64,000 nt of DNA from Sulfuricurvum sp. (GCA_028710885.1 JAQTTG010000001.1:310001-374000), one strand, 5' to 3'; shown: positions 1 to 9,007, counted from the stretch's first letter. Made by a program: numbers and translations. The notes: a model not told the origin generated them from the sequence alone.

Positions 1-405
1 TTTAAACGCTTGTTGAGCTTGTTTAGTTTCAATAGATTGTTGGATCAAACGCTCTACTACCTTTTTAACTGCGGTAGGAAGTAACGGTTTAAGGAGGTAT
101 TTATCTACTCCAACATCAATTGCTTTTAAAAAAAGATCACTTCCATGTGCACTCGAAATAACCACCGTTTTGATTGATGGATTTAATATTTTACTACGAC
201 TTATGATTTCAAAAATCTGTGGGTTCATCTCCATTGGATGGAGAATTAGTAAATCAATATCATCAAAGTTTTCAGGTAAATGGCTTTGAATACTTAAATT
301 TGTATTTGTAAAATTCAGCACTTCACCAAATGGATCTTGGCTAGAAAGATTTTGATTATCTATCGACCAGTCGGTTACATAAACAATTTGAACGATTTTA
401 TTCAT
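1..405 (-). CDS. Response-regulator-like receiver protein, partial (C-terminus outside window)
   Basis: The reading frame is open from ATG (405-403) to the window edge, giving 135 residues that begin MNKIVQIVYVTDW. The fold pattern is that of a CheY-like receiver: a hydrophobic strand DLLIL, then a VVISS strand with the conserved Ser/Thr, then YLLKPL with the conserved Lys-Pro. At the position of the phospho-acceptor Asp the sequence reads LLILHPMEM, so a His replaces the Asp, and the N-terminal acidic pair is not obvious. It may be a phosphorylation-independent pseudo-receiver. The downstream output domain is not visible. The upstream gene at 507 is divergent. Confidence 0.65.
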   Translation of the reverse strand, partial: MNKIVQIVYVTDWSIDNQNLSSQDPFGEVLNFTNTNLSIQSHLPENFDDIDLLILHPMEMNPQIFEIISRSKILNPSIKTVVISSAHGSDLFLKAIDVGVDKYLLKPLLPTAVKKVVERLIQQSIETKQAQQAFK

Positions 406-506
406 GATTTTTTAGTTTTTCCATAATAGCAGATTATTTTTTTTCATCTTAGCGTAATTTTATTGAGATACAATCACGTTTACAATATTTTGAAGGACTT
501 TATTCG

Positions 507-1019
507 ATGAAAAAACTGTTGCTTGTACTCTTGGCATCTATTACATTAAACGCTGAAGATATCTATGAAGGAGATCTTAGTGCCCAAGAAGCACGCGAAA
601 TGCAGACGAAAGGTACTGCTATCATTGTCGATGTCCGTACGACAATCGAATTTATCTACACCGGACATGGTGAAGGGTTTATCAATATTCCCGCTTATGA
701 ATGGAGTTATGTTCCCCGATCGATTGACGAGAGGGTAAAAAGTGCTGAATATGAACTCAAAAATGATAAAGTTAAAGGGCATGGGGATATTGAAAAACTC
801 TATGATGCCAAAGAGGTATTTAACAAAAATTTTGTTACAGATGTCATGTCAGCCATGAAAATGCGTAACGTTGATTCTGTTATCCTCATATGCCGAAGCG
901 GTCCACGTGCAAAAGCAGCGGCGAATGTCCTAGCTAAAGAAGGAATAAAAGCCTACAATCTCGAAAACGGCTTTATGTTTGGATGGAAAGAGGCAAAAAT
1001 GCCATGGGATGGATACTAA
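507..1019 (+). CDS. Periplasmic rhodanese-like domain protein
   Basis: This is a 170-residue protein with a signal peptide (about residues 1-16, ending LNA). A single rhodanese domain follows: IIVDVRT near residue 40, and an active-site loop ICRSGPRA with the candidate catalytic Cys at about 129. The insertion between these motifs (residues 60-120) is longer than in minimal rhodaneses. A GAAGGAC ribosome-binding site precedes the ATG. Rhodaneses carry sulfane sulfur, and a periplasmic one suits a sulfur-oxidising organism, but no sulfur gene is adjacent, so the substrate is unknown. Confidence 0.85.
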   Translation: MKKLLLVLLASITLNAEDIYEGDLSAQEAREMQTKGTAIIVDVRTTIEFIYTGHGEGFINIPAYEWSYVPRSIDERVKSAEYELKNDKVKGHGDIEKLYDAKEVFNKNFVTDVMSAMKMRNVDSVILICRSGPRAKAAANVLAKEGIKAYNLENGFMFGWKEAKMPWDGY

Positions 1020-1031
1020 TCTTCCCCTCTT

Positions 1032-1769
1032 TTATCTTCGGATGACATCACTCTCTTTTACCCATAATTTTTCATCTTCTTTGGGCGCTGTCCATACGCG
1101 ATTAACAAAATAACCGCTAATGTGAATCCATCCCTCAGATGGATTACCAGCCGTAAAAGAGCGATGTTCTTCCCATTTATCTACGGGATCTCCATTAGGA
1201 GCATTGTAAATTATCCCCTCAACTGCCATCCGATACGCCGAATTGATCATTTTTTTAGTATCTTTAATAATTGGTGCAGGCGGTGTGGATTTAAGCTCTG
1301 CTACTTTTATTTTTTCGATTGCTTTTACACTATGCGCTTGCGGAATAAGTACTGGTACCTGTTTAAACTCATTTGCCTGAATTTTTTCAATCGGTTTAAT
1401 AGCACTGGCTTTTAAAATAGTAGGTGAAACATGTTTTGCAGTAGTTATCATTGACTTGGCATCATGTAATTCTTGCGCTAATGTACTGTTTTGCTTTTTT
1501 AATTGCGCCATTTCAATCGCATATTGTTGAATTTTTGTTTCAAGTGCCGAAATTTTGTATTGATACCCTTTGACTTCACCCATAACATGTTCACGTTCAT
1601 TTTCACATTTTTCATACACTCTGGGTTCTATCCCGATAACGCTTTGTCCGGCTCTGCACTCATCATATTTTTGACGAAGTTTTGTCACATCCTGAAGGAT
1701 ATTGGAAGTTGCATTAGCTGTACTAAAAAAAGAGACTGATACAAAAGCACTAATAATAATTTTTTTCAT
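1032..1769 (-). CDS. Secreted coiled-coil protein with C-terminal SH3-like domain
   Basis: This 245-residue protein has a signal peptide (cleavage near ANA, residue 20). A Lys/Glu/Gln-rich coiled coil spans about residues 25-110, followed by a linker with repeated IKAIEKI-like segments. The C-terminal 70 residues resemble a bacterial SH3 domain (YNAPNGDPVDKW...EGWIHISGYF...LWVKESDVI). It begins one base after the trmA stop and probably shares the fliP-trmA transcript. A cell-wall or envelope role is inferred from the architecture only. Confidence 0.6.
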   Translation of the reverse strand: MKKIIISAFVSVSFFSTANATSNILQDVTKLRQKYDECRAGQSVIGIEPRVYEKCENEREHVMGEVKGYQYKISALETKIQQYAIEMAQLKKQNSTLAQELHDAKSMITTAKHVSPTILKASAIKPIEKIQANEFKQVPVLIPQAHSVKAIEKIKVAELKSTPPAPIIKDTKKMINSAYRMAVEGIIYNAPNGDPVDKWEEHRSFTAGNPSEGWIHISGYFVNRVWTAPKEDEKLWVKESDVIRR

Positions 1770-1770
1770 C

Positions 1771-2886
1771 TTATTGCACCTTTTTTTTCATCAGTTTTAC
1801 GCCCATTTCCAAATGATGAGTATACGGGAACTGATCAAACGCCGCCATCGACTCAATCGTATGCGTATGGCTCAGTATTTCCAAATCACGGTACAGTGTT
1901 TCGGGATTGCAGGATATGTAGAGGAGATGATCAAAGCGTGAAGCAAACGCACACGGTTCCTCTCCCAATCCCGCACGCGGAGGATCGACAAAGAGCGTTT
2001 TGAGGTGATAATCGCTCACCCTCAACCCTTCCAATCTCCGAAATTCACGGGTTCCATCAAGCGCTTGCGTAAACTCTTCCGCCGATAGACGGACAAACTC
2101 GATGTTCTCGACACCGTTAAGTGCCATATTTTGTTTCGCCGCATGGATGGAAGATTTGGATATTTCCGTAGCGAGAACTCGATCAAACACAGTTGCAAAC
2201 GGGATTGTAAAATTTCCCGCTCCGCAATAAAGTTCGAGGAGATCACCACCGATGTTACCCAGTTGTGCCAAAGACCATTCGATCATCTGTTCGTTGACTC
2301 TCGGGTTTGGCTGGGTAAAACTGTTTTCGATATGGATGTAGCGGTATGAGCGTCCATTGATTTGGAGTTTTTCGGTAACGTAGTCTTGGGAAAGGATCAG
2401 TTTTTGTTTACGGCTTCGTCCGATGACGTAAACGCCGAGCCGTTTTTCGAGCTCGCGGGCTTTTGTTTGCCACTCTTCATCGAGCGGTTTATGATAGAGC
2501 ATACTCAGCGTCATTTCACCATTGCCAGACGTTAAAAAATCAACCCCGAAAAGTTTGTGGTAAATTCCGAGATCACTGATTTCAATGAGGAGTTTATCCA
2601 TCACCGATGCTATATGAGGAGAAACGATCGAGCACTGATTGATTTTCAATGCTCCTTGACGATCCAGTCGGCTCATCGCGTACGACATTCCGCCATCATC
2701 ATGATATATTTTAAACTCGGCACGAGAGCGGTATTGCTCACTCGGTGAGGGGCATATGATAATCTCACCCGCATACAAAGCTGCGAACATCTCTTGAACC
2801 GCTGAGACTTTACGGTTTAACTGCCTTTCATAACCCTCTTCATAATCACGACAACTTCCGCATATTCCAAAATAGTCACATTGCAC
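1771..2886 (-). CDS. trmA: tRNA (uracil-5-)-methyltransferase TrmA
   Basis: This 371-residue protein belongs to the TrmA/RlmD-type SAM-dependent m5U methyltransferases. The SAM-binding motif LLELYCGAGNFTIPF lies near residues 216-230 and the DPPRAGL motif near 301. The nucleophilic Cys in YISCNPETL is about residue 326, and the C-terminal general base is in HHLEMGV (Glu about 360). The N-terminus carries three Cys (3, 9, 12). The length matches TrmA of this phylum and the TRAM domain of RlmD is absent, which favours TrmA, acting on U54 of tRNA. It lies 17 bases downstream of fliP. Confidence 0.88.
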   Translation of the reverse strand: MQCDYFGICGSCRDYEEGYERQLNRKVSAVQEMFAALYAGEIIICPSPSEQYRSRAEFKIYHDDGGMSYAMSRLDRQGALKINQCSIVSPHIASVMDKLLIEISDLGIYHKLFGVDFLTSGNGEMTLSMLYHKPLDEEWQTKARELEKRLGVYVIGRSRKQKLILSQDYVTEKLQINGRSYRYIHIENSFTQPNPRVNEQMIEWSLAQLGNIGGDLLELYCGAGNFTIPFATVFDRVLATEISKSSIHAAKQNMALNGVENIEFVRLSAEEFTQALDGTREFRRLEGLRVSDYHLKTLFVDPPRAGLGEEPCAFASRFDHLLYISCNPETLYRDLEILSHTHTIESMAAFDQFPYTHHLEMGVKLMKKKVQ

Positions 2887-2903
2887 CGTAGAAACCCTTT
2901 TCT

Positions 2904-3650
2904 CTATTTAACACTGGCGATCAGATTACCGATCAGGAGATTCCACCCATCTACCATGATAAATACGAGGATCTTAAACGGCATGGAAATCATAACCGGA
3001 GGGAGCATCATCATCCCCATCGACATCAAAATCGAAGCCACAACCATATCAATGACCAAAAACGGCAAAAAGAGGAGAAAACCGATCTCAAACGCCGTCT
3101 TCAGCTCACTGATCATAAAAGCAGGAATAACGATAGTAAGAGGAACTTCTTTGATTGATTGAGGATTTTCCATATGACGAATGCGCAAAAACAATGCTAA
3201 ATCTTTTTCACGAGTATTACGCACCATAAAATTTTTAAACGGATCAGTTGTCTTGTCAAACGCTTCATCATAGGTAATCTTATTCTCACTGTAGGGTTTT
3301 ATCCCCTCATCATACGCTTTGGTTGCCACTGGTTCCATAACAAAAACGGTCAAAATCAGTGCCAACATAACGAGAAGCTGCGTCGGAGGAACTTGCTGTG
3401 TCCCGAGTGCCTGACGTAAAAAGCCAAATACGATAACAAAGCGAGTAAATGTTGTCATGACCAAAACGATACTTGGCGCCAAAAAAAGCACTGTCAACAC
3501 CAACAAAACGTTGAGAGAGCTTACAACTTCCGCAGGAGACTCGGGAGCAGTGAGATTAAAGTTCATCGCGGGAACCTGTGCACTGGCACCCCAAAGTACA
3601 ATCGGGATCATCAAGAGTAAAAAGGCTAAACGACCCAAACAGGACTCCAT
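2904..3650 (-). CDS. fliP: Flagellar export gate protein FliP
   Basis: This is a 248-residue inner-membrane protein of the flagellar type III export apparatus. It has an N-terminal signal-like hydrophobic segment and FliP hallmarks: a long periplasmic segment flanked by membrane helices, TRFVIVFGFLRQALGTQQ near residues 68-85, and the C-terminal ASILMSMGMMMLPP motif. It diverges from glmU across about 100 bases. No clear ribosome-binding site is seen at the first ATG, so the start may lie slightly downstream. It is the only flagellar gene in the window. Confidence 0.93.
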   Translation of the reverse strand: MESCLGRLAFLLLMIPIVLWGASAQVPAMNFNLTAPESPAEVVSSLNVLLVLTVLFLAPSIVLVMTTFTRFVIVFGFLRQALGTQQVPPTQLLVMLALILTVFVMEPVATKAYDEGIKPYSENKITYDEAFDKTTDPFKNFMVRNTREKDLALFLRIRHMENPQSIKEVPLTIVIPAFMISELKTAFEIGFLLFLPFLVIDMVVASILMSMGMMMLPPVMISMPFKILVFIMVDGWNLLIGNLIASVK

Positions 3651-3748
3651 AAATAATATTACTTTTAAAGAGGCGATAATACCACAAACTAAGGGTGTAT
3701 CTTGATTAAATTCTGATAAAATTACACGAATTAATATCAGGAGCTTCT

Positions 3749-5053
3749 ATGTCCAACTCTCTTTCCATCGTTATTCTCGCCGCCGGAAAAGGGAGCCGGA
3801 TGAAATCACCGAAAGCTAAAGTACTCCATGAGATTTGTGGACGAGAGATGCTCTACTACAGTATCAAAGCCGCATTAGAGATTACCGATGATGTCATCGT
3901 TGTTGTCGCCCACCAAAAAGATGCCGTCATCGCCGCAATGGAAAAACATTTCAGTAACTTAACCTTTATCACCCAAGATGCCGAGAACTTCCCTGGGACG
4001 GGAGGGGCGATGATGGGTGTCAAACCTCGATATGAGGATGTCCTCGTCCTCAATGGCGATATGCCGCTCATTACACGTTCGTCTATCGAAAAATTCCTCG
4101 CCAACCCTGCCGACATCGTGATGTCCGTTATCCCTCTCGATAATCCATCGGGGTATGGGCGTGTGGTGATCGACAATAACCAAGTAGTGCGTATCGTCGA
4201 AGAAAAAGACGCGTCAGATGCGGAAAAAGCGATCAACACCGTCAATGCGGGCGTCTATGCGTTCAAACATCACGTACTTCAAACCTATATTCCACGTCTT
4301 TCCAACGCCAATGCTCAAGGGGAATACTACCTCACCGACGTGATCGAAATGGCCCGTAATGACGCTCTCAGTATCTCTCCTCTCTACGTCGAAGAGGTGG
4401 AGTTCAAAGGGGTCAATTCCAAAAATGACCTTTCTCAATCCGAGATAATTATGATGAATCGCATCCGCAGAGGATGGATGGATGCGGGGGTGATTATGCA
4501 ACTTCCTGAAACCATCTACATCGAAGAGGGGGTAAAATTTGAGGGAGAGTGTATCGTCGAAAACGGTGTCCGTCTCTGCGGTAATACCCTCATCGTCAAT
4601 TCGCATATCAAAGCCCACAGCGTTATCGAAAATTCCATCGTGAAAAATTCCGATGTCGGACCACTTGCACATCTACGACCGCTCAGTGTTTTGGAAGATA
4701 CCCACATCGGAAACTTCGTCGAGGTAAAAAAATCGACCCTTACAGGTGTCAAAGCAGGACATTTGAGTTATCTCGGTGACGCAACAATCGACTCGGGAAC
4801 CAACATCGGTGCAGGAACGATCACCTGTAACTACGACGGGGTCAAAAAATACCAAACCATCATCGGTAAAAATGTTTTCGTCGGGAGTGATACCCAGCTC
4901 GTCGCCCCCGTAGAGATCAGTGACAATGTCATGATCGCCGCAGGAACTACCGTCACGGCAGGTAAATACGAAAGTGATATCCTTATCCTCAGCCGCACCC
5001 CGATCCGAAAAGTAGCGGGATTTTTCACCAAATTTTTCGGCAAAGGGAAATGA
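3749..5053 (+). CDS. glmU: Bifunctional GlmU (UDP-GlcNAc pyrophosphorylase / glucosamine-1-P acetyltransferase)
   Basis: This 434-residue enzyme makes UDP-N-acetylglucosamine for peptidoglycan and lipid A. The N-terminal nucleotidyltransferase begins with the signature LAAGKGSRMKS (residues 10-20). The C-terminal half is a left-handed beta-helix acetyltransferase with the catalytic-His region AGHLSYLGDA and the IGAGTITCNYDG motif. An AGGAG site precedes the ATG. It overlaps the next gene by ATGA and heads an operon running to truA. Confidence 0.96.
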   Translation: MSNSLSIVILAAGKGSRMKSPKAKVLHEICGREMLYYSIKAALEITDDVIVVVAHQKDAVIAAMEKHFSNLTFITQDAENFPGTGGAMMGVKPRYEDVLVLNGDMPLITRSSIEKFLANPADIVMSVIPLDNPSGYGRVVIDNNQVVRIVEEKDASDAEKAINTVNAGVYAFKHHVLQTYIPRLSNANAQGEYYLTDVIEMARNDALSISPLYVEEVEFKGVNSKNDLSQSEIIMMNRIRRGWMDAGVIMQLPETIYIEEGVKFEGECIVENGVRLCGNTLIVNSHIKAHSVIENSIVKNSDVGPLAHLRPLSVLEDTHIGNFVEVKKSTLTGVKAGHLSYLGDATIDSGTNIGAGTITCNYDGVKKYQTIIGKNVFVGSDTQLVAPVEISDNVMIAAGTTVTAGKYESDILILSRTPIRKVAGFFTKFFGKGK

Positions 5054-6336
5054 TGGAAATCCCTTCCAATCTTTTAGAGGGTAAAAAAATCCTCCTCGGT
5101 GTTACGGGCTCGATTGCGGCATACAAATCACTCGAATTACTGCGCCTCTACATCAAAGCGGGTGCAGAAGTGCGGGTTGTGATGACCCCCTCAGCCAAAA
5201 AATTCGTGGCACCGCTATCTTTTGAGGCATTGAGCCGAAACCGGGTCCTAGATGATGAGAACGAATCATGGGCAGGAGATGATTTTAACCACATTAAAAT
5301 CACCCAGTGGGCGGACATATTCGTCATCGCACCCGTTACCGCTAACACCATCGCCAAACTCGCCAACGGGATCGCCGATACGATGTTGACCCAATGCGCA
5401 CTCGCATTTTCTGGTATCAAACTCATCGCCCCATCAGCGAATACTGCGATGATCCAAAACCCGATCATCCAAGCCTCCCAAAAGATGCTCGCCATCGCCA
5501 ACTACGAGATCATTGCTACCCAAACCAAAGAGCTAGCGTGCCAAGTGATCGGGGACGGCGCTATGGCAGAACCGATCGACATCTTTTTTGAGACGGCAAA
5601 AATTTTGCTCAAAGAGAGTTTTTGGGCAGATCGACGTGTGGTTGTCACCGGTGGAGGAACACGAGAAAAAATCGATGAAGTACGTTATATCTCTAACTTT
5701 TCATCCGGAAAAATGGCAAAAGCCATCGCTCTGTCTCTCTATTTCAAAGGTGCGGATGTCTGTTACATTACTACAAAAGGCAACGAAGGGCTTCCCAAAA
5801 GCCTCTACACAATAGACGTAGACGATGCCAAAGAGATGTTGGAATATACCAAAGATGCCCTCCGTATCGCCAAAAAAGGGAAACTCTCTAAGCCCTCACT
5901 TATCCATGACGCACCGATAGAGCTGATCCAAAAACGCCCTTTCTTGTTTATGGTGGCGGCTGTGGCTGACTTTGCCCCTGCATTCCCGCAACAAGGAAAA
6001 CTCAAAAAATCGATGCTGGGTGAAAGTTGGCAGATTGAACTGACACAAACATCGGATATTTTATCCACCCTTATTCCAGATCGTGAGGGAATATCCACCA
6101 TCGCCTTTAAAGCGGAGATGGATTCTAACGAGGGACTTGCTAATGCAAAAGCTCTCTTGAATCAAAAAGAGGTCGATGCGGTGTGTTACAATCTTCTCGA
6201 TGATGCCAAAAGTTTTGGCGGAGAAGAGAACACCATCACCTTCATTACCAAAGAGAACCAGATAGATTTGGGACGACATAGCAAATTTAATCTAGCAGAA
6301 AAGATTCTACACCATGCCAAAGCGTGTAGCGAATGA
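5050..6336 (+). CDS. coaBC: CoaBC: phosphopantothenoylcysteine decarboxylase / phosphopantothenate-cysteine ligase
   Basis: This 428-residue bifunctional enzyme of coenzyme A synthesis has an FMN-dependent decarboxylase N-terminal half (GVTGSIAAYKS, the His motif FNHIKITQWAD, ANTIAKLANGIADTML, and a Cys in ELACQVIGDG). The C-terminal ligase half carries VVTGGGTREKIDEVRYISN, then SSGKM, and NLLDDAKSFGG. It overlaps glmU by four bases, and its stop overlaps the start of the uppS remnant by four bases, so translation is probably coupled. Confidence 0.95.
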   Translation: MMEIPSNLLEGKKILLGVTGSIAAYKSLELLRLYIKAGAEVRVVMTPSAKKFVAPLSFEALSRNRVLDDENESWAGDDFNHIKITQWADIFVIAPVTANTIAKLANGIADTMLTQCALAFSGIKLIAPSANTAMIQNPIIQASQKMLAIANYEIIATQTKELACQVIGDGAMAEPIDIFFETAKILLKESFWADRRVVVTGGGTREKIDEVRYISNFSSGKMAKAIALSLYFKGADVCYITTKGNEGLPKSLYTIDVDDAKEMLEYTKDALRIAKKGKLSKPSLIHDAPIELIQKRPFLFMVAAVADFAPAFPQQGKLKKSMLGESWQIELTQTSDILSTLIPDREGISTIAFKAEMDSNEGLANAKALLNQKEVDAVCYNLLDDAKSFGGEENTITFITKENQIDLGRHSKFNLAEKILHHAKACSE

Positions 6337-6425
6337 ACAATCAGCCTCGCCACATCGCAATCACCATGGAATACTCGAAAAAATTTAAACATGTTGAAAG
6401 ACGCTTTGAAGGATTAAACGGATGA
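6333..6425 (+). pseudogene. uppS: Internally deleted uppS remnant (30 codons)
   Basis: A 30-residue ORF starts by ATGA overlap with the coaBC stop and ends by ATGA overlap with the next gene. Its first 12 residues, MNNQPRHIAITM, resemble the conserved N-terminus of undecaprenyl diphosphate synthase (RHIAIIMDGN family motif). Its last residues, KHVERRFEGLNG, resemble the UppS C-terminus (ERRFGG). This is the syntenic position of uppS in Campylobacterota as I recall it. I read it as an in-frame deletion of roughly 600 bases or more that removed the whole catalytic core. Assembly collapse is the main alternative. The remnant cannot be an active enzyme. Confidence 0.7.
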
Positions 6426-7171
6426 ATTTACTGTTTGTTTTTATACTAGGATCGGTCATCGGCTCGTTTTTGAATGTCTTGATTGTCCGGACACCACGTG
6501 ATGAAAGTGTCTCATTCCCTGCATCACATTGCATGAGCTGTAATACACCACTTCGCCCATGGCACAACATACCGATCTTTTCATGGATCTTTTTACGGGG
6601 AAAATGTTCATTTTGCGAAGCAAAAATCTCGATACAATACCCAATTGTTGAGATTTTAAGTGCGCTTATTTTTCTATTTACTGCCATGAAACTCGGGATT
6701 AACCTTCCGGCATTCGGAATCGCACTAACCTTTGATTTGCTGCTTGCTCTTTCAGTCATCGATTATTATTACAAAATGGTTCCCGACAGTATCAATCTCT
6801 CTGCACTGAGTATCGCTATTATCAGCGTCAGCTCATTTTCACAGCTTGGCTACAATTTTTCCAATGCATTATTATTTGCAGGGGGCTTTACCCTCCTTCG
6901 CTTTTACCTCTCCTACATTATTAAAAAAGAGGCGATGGGAGAAGCCGATATCATGATCGCCGCAACGATGGGTGCGCTTTTGGGTACTAAACTCGCACTG
7001 GTAGCTATTTTTGCAGGTGCAGTTTTAGCACTCCCTGCCTTATTGTTAACGCAAGGAGAGAGTGAAGATTCCAAACAGCTTCCATTTATCCCATTTCTTG
7101 CAATGGGATGTTGGATTGTTTTAATGTTCGATACTTATGTAACGGCATATTTGGCAGGTTTGTATGGATAA
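6422..7171 (+). CDS. Prepilin leader peptidase (A24 family)
   Basis: This 249-residue polytopic membrane protein is of the PilD/GspO type. The N-terminal domain carries two CxxC pairs (CMSCN...CSFCEAK), which usually bind zinc or support methylation. The two aspartate motifs of A24 proteases are present as FDLLLALSVIDYYYK and GEADIMIAA. It would cleave and N-methylate type IV pilin-like precursors at the inner membrane. No pilin genes are in the window. It overlaps the uppS remnant and the following gene by a few bases. Confidence 0.9.
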   Translation: MNLLFVFILGSVIGSFLNVLIVRTPRDESVSFPASHCMSCNTPLRPWHNIPIFSWIFLRGKCSFCEAKISIQYPIVEILSALIFLFTAMKLGINLPAFGIALTFDLLLALSVIDYYYKMVPDSINLSALSIAIISVSSFSQLGYNFSNALLFAGGFTLLRFYLSYIIKKEAMGEADIMIAATMGALLGTKLALVAIFAGAVLALPALLLTQGESEDSKQLPFIPFLAMGCWIVLMFDTYVTAYLAGLYG

Positions 7172-8186
7172 ATTACGTCATTACATCATTTCAAATCTAT
7201 CATTACTGTTTTTCTCGATATTTTTGCCCCTTTTCGCAATCGCATCAGTCATTTTTATGATTAAACTTGCCACTTACACATCGATGATTCAACTCACTAT
7301 CGGTGAGATGGGAAAACTGTATCTTTTCGTATTACCTGAACTTTTATTTTATACTCTTCCTATTGCCTTCGTCGTCGGTGCAGCACTAACACTCTATCGC
7401 CTCTCAAATGACAATGAGATGGTAGTGGTTTTTTCATTGGGAATATCCCCCGCTTATGTGACCCGTGTACTGGCAAAACCGGCCCTGTTGCTCTCATTAG
7501 TGTTGTTAATCGATTTTTTACTGGTCACCCCTTATATCAAAATCATCTCCAGCAATTTTGTCGATCATAAAAAAGCCGAAGCAAAATTTAACCTCACCGC
7601 TTCAGAATTTGGTCACCATTTTGGCGACTGGATGCTCTTTATCAACAAAAGCGATAAGCAAAATCGCCGCTTTGAAGATGTTGTTTTATTTAACAAAAAC
7701 ATCAAAAATGAGATCATAGTTACCGCCAAAAGCGCAGAGCTTTTAAATAACAAAGGTGTCTTGCAACTGCGTTTACGCAATGGAGAAAGCTACAGCTATG
7801 ATAATCTAACATTGAAAAAAATGGTTTTTGACACTGTTTATATTAATGACGTCCTCAGCAGCGAAGAGACCATATACCGTGATCCTATCGATTACTGGAC
7901 GAACAACGATCTCAGAGAGCGCAAAAATCAGCGTCTCGTCACCAATACGCTCCTGAGCCTATTCCCCCTCATCTCTTTGTTTTTAATCACAGCTATGGGT
8001 ATCGTCCATGCCCGCCATCAAAAACGTTGGATATACATGTGGCTCTTTCTTAGTGTTATCGTATTTTATTCTGCGGCGATTATCATCCAAAAATGGCTCG
8101 GTTTCCATACGATTTGGGTCGTATCGATTATCTGGCTGATAATCTCCTATATTTTCTATCAACGATTGGTAGGGAGACGTTTTTGA
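7164..8186 (+). CDS. LptF/LptG-family (YjgP/YjgQ) permease
   Basis: This 340-residue protein has three N-terminal membrane helices, a periplasmic beta-rich domain (about residues 130-250) and three C-terminal helices, which is the layout of LptF/LptG. Those are the permease subunits of the lipopolysaccharide export ABC transporter. Sequence alone does not tell me whether it is F or G. It overlaps the prepilin peptidase by eight bases, and its TGA overlaps the TTG start of truA. Confidence 0.85.
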   Translation: MDKLRHYIISNLSLLFFSIFLPLFAIASVIFMIKLATYTSMIQLTIGEMGKLYLFVLPELLFYTLPIAFVVGAALTLYRLSNDNEMVVVFSLGISPAYVTRVLAKPALLLSLVLLIDFLLVTPYIKIISSNFVDHKKAEAKFNLTASEFGHHFGDWMLFINKSDKQNRRFEDVVLFNKNIKNEIIVTAKSAELLNNKGVLQLRLRNGESYSYDNLTLKKMVFDTVYINDVLSSEETIYRDPIDYWTNNDLRERKNQRLVTNTLLSLFPLISLFLITAMGIVHARHQKRWIYMWLFLSVIVFYSAAIIIQKWLGFHTIWVVSIIWLIISYIFYQRLVGRRF

Positions 8187-8911
8187 ACCGTGTCAAAATC
8201 ACTCTCAGCTACAACGGTGCGGCGTATTTGGGATTCCAATCCCAAACCACGACACCCAATACTGTCGTAGGAAGATTGTCCCGTGCCTTTGAAAGTGTCG
8301 GTATTACCTCTGCAGCCATAGGGTCAGGCAGAACAGACCGCGGTGTCCACGCTACCCATCAGGTTATTCATCTCGACCTTCCCCATTTTTGGAATGATCT
8401 CAAACGATTGCGCGAAATGCTTAATCTCCAGCTCCCCCCTTCGATCCGTATCGGTCGGATTGAAACAGTTGCGGATGATTTTCATGCCCGTTACAGCGCA
8501 TCTAAACGTAACTACCGATATATCATTAAAGAGGGTGAATCCAACCCTTTTGAAGATGACTTTGTGACCTTTATCCCTACTATTAACCCCGATGCCATTC
8601 TCAATGCGATAGGTGCATTTGAAGGGGAACATAATTTTGAATTCTTTAAAAAAACAGGTTCCGATGTTACCCATTATGTTCGTACCATATACCGAGCTTA
8701 TGGCTACCGCCATCGAGGCTATTTAATTTTATGTTTTGAAGCAAACGGCTTTTTACGCTCCCAAATCCGTCTGATGGTGGGATTTTTACTCCGTATTTCC
8801 TCAGAAAAAGCGACAAAAGAGCAATTAATCGAGCAATTAAACTGTGTAAAACGACACTCTACCGATATTGCACCCCATAACGGACTCTATCTCACACACA
8901 TCAAATATTAA
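8183..8911 (+). CDS. truA: tRNA pseudouridine synthase A
   Basis: This 242-residue enzyme makes pseudouridine at tRNA positions 38-40. It contains the catalytic Asp motif GSGRTDRGVHAT and the later RYSASKRNYRY and FLRSQIRLMVG segments. I chose the TTG at 8183 as the start. It has AGGGAG at 8171-8176, gives the family N-terminus NRVKITLSYNGAAYLGFQ, and overlaps the upstream stop as TTGA. An upstream ATG at 8093 would add 30 unrelated residues read through the preceding gene. Confidence 0.92.
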   Translation: MNRVKITLSYNGAAYLGFQSQTTTPNTVVGRLSRAFESVGITSAAIGSGRTDRGVHATHQVIHLDLPHFWNDLKRLREMLNLQLPPSIRIGRIETVADDFHARYSASKRNYRYIIKEGESNPFEDDFVTFIPTINPDAILNAIGAFEGEHNFEFFKKTGSDVTHYVRTIYRAYGYRHRGYLILCFEANGFLRSQIRLMVGFLLRISSEKATKEQLIEQLNCVKRHSTDIAPHNGLYLTHIKY

Positions 8912-8948
8912 AACTTTAGTCATATACACTAAGGTTATTTGATATAGC

Positions 8949-8977
8949 TTGCATTATTAAATCTATTTTGTTACAAT
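8949..8977 (+). promoter_or_regulatory. Predicted sigma-70-type promoter of htpG
   Basis: TTGCAT (8949-8954) and TACAAT (8972-8977) are separated by 17 bases, about 30 bases ahead of the htpG start, which has its own AAGGA site. No repressor palindrome is evident. Confidence 0.6.
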
Positions 8978-9007
8978 CACAGCCTAAAAAATCTCAAGGA
9001 AATTACT

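Noticed and set aside
8093-8182. Longer N-terminus for truA
   Set aside because: The extra 30 residues overlap the upstream permease in another frame, do not look like TruA, and the TTG at 8183 has a good ribosome site.
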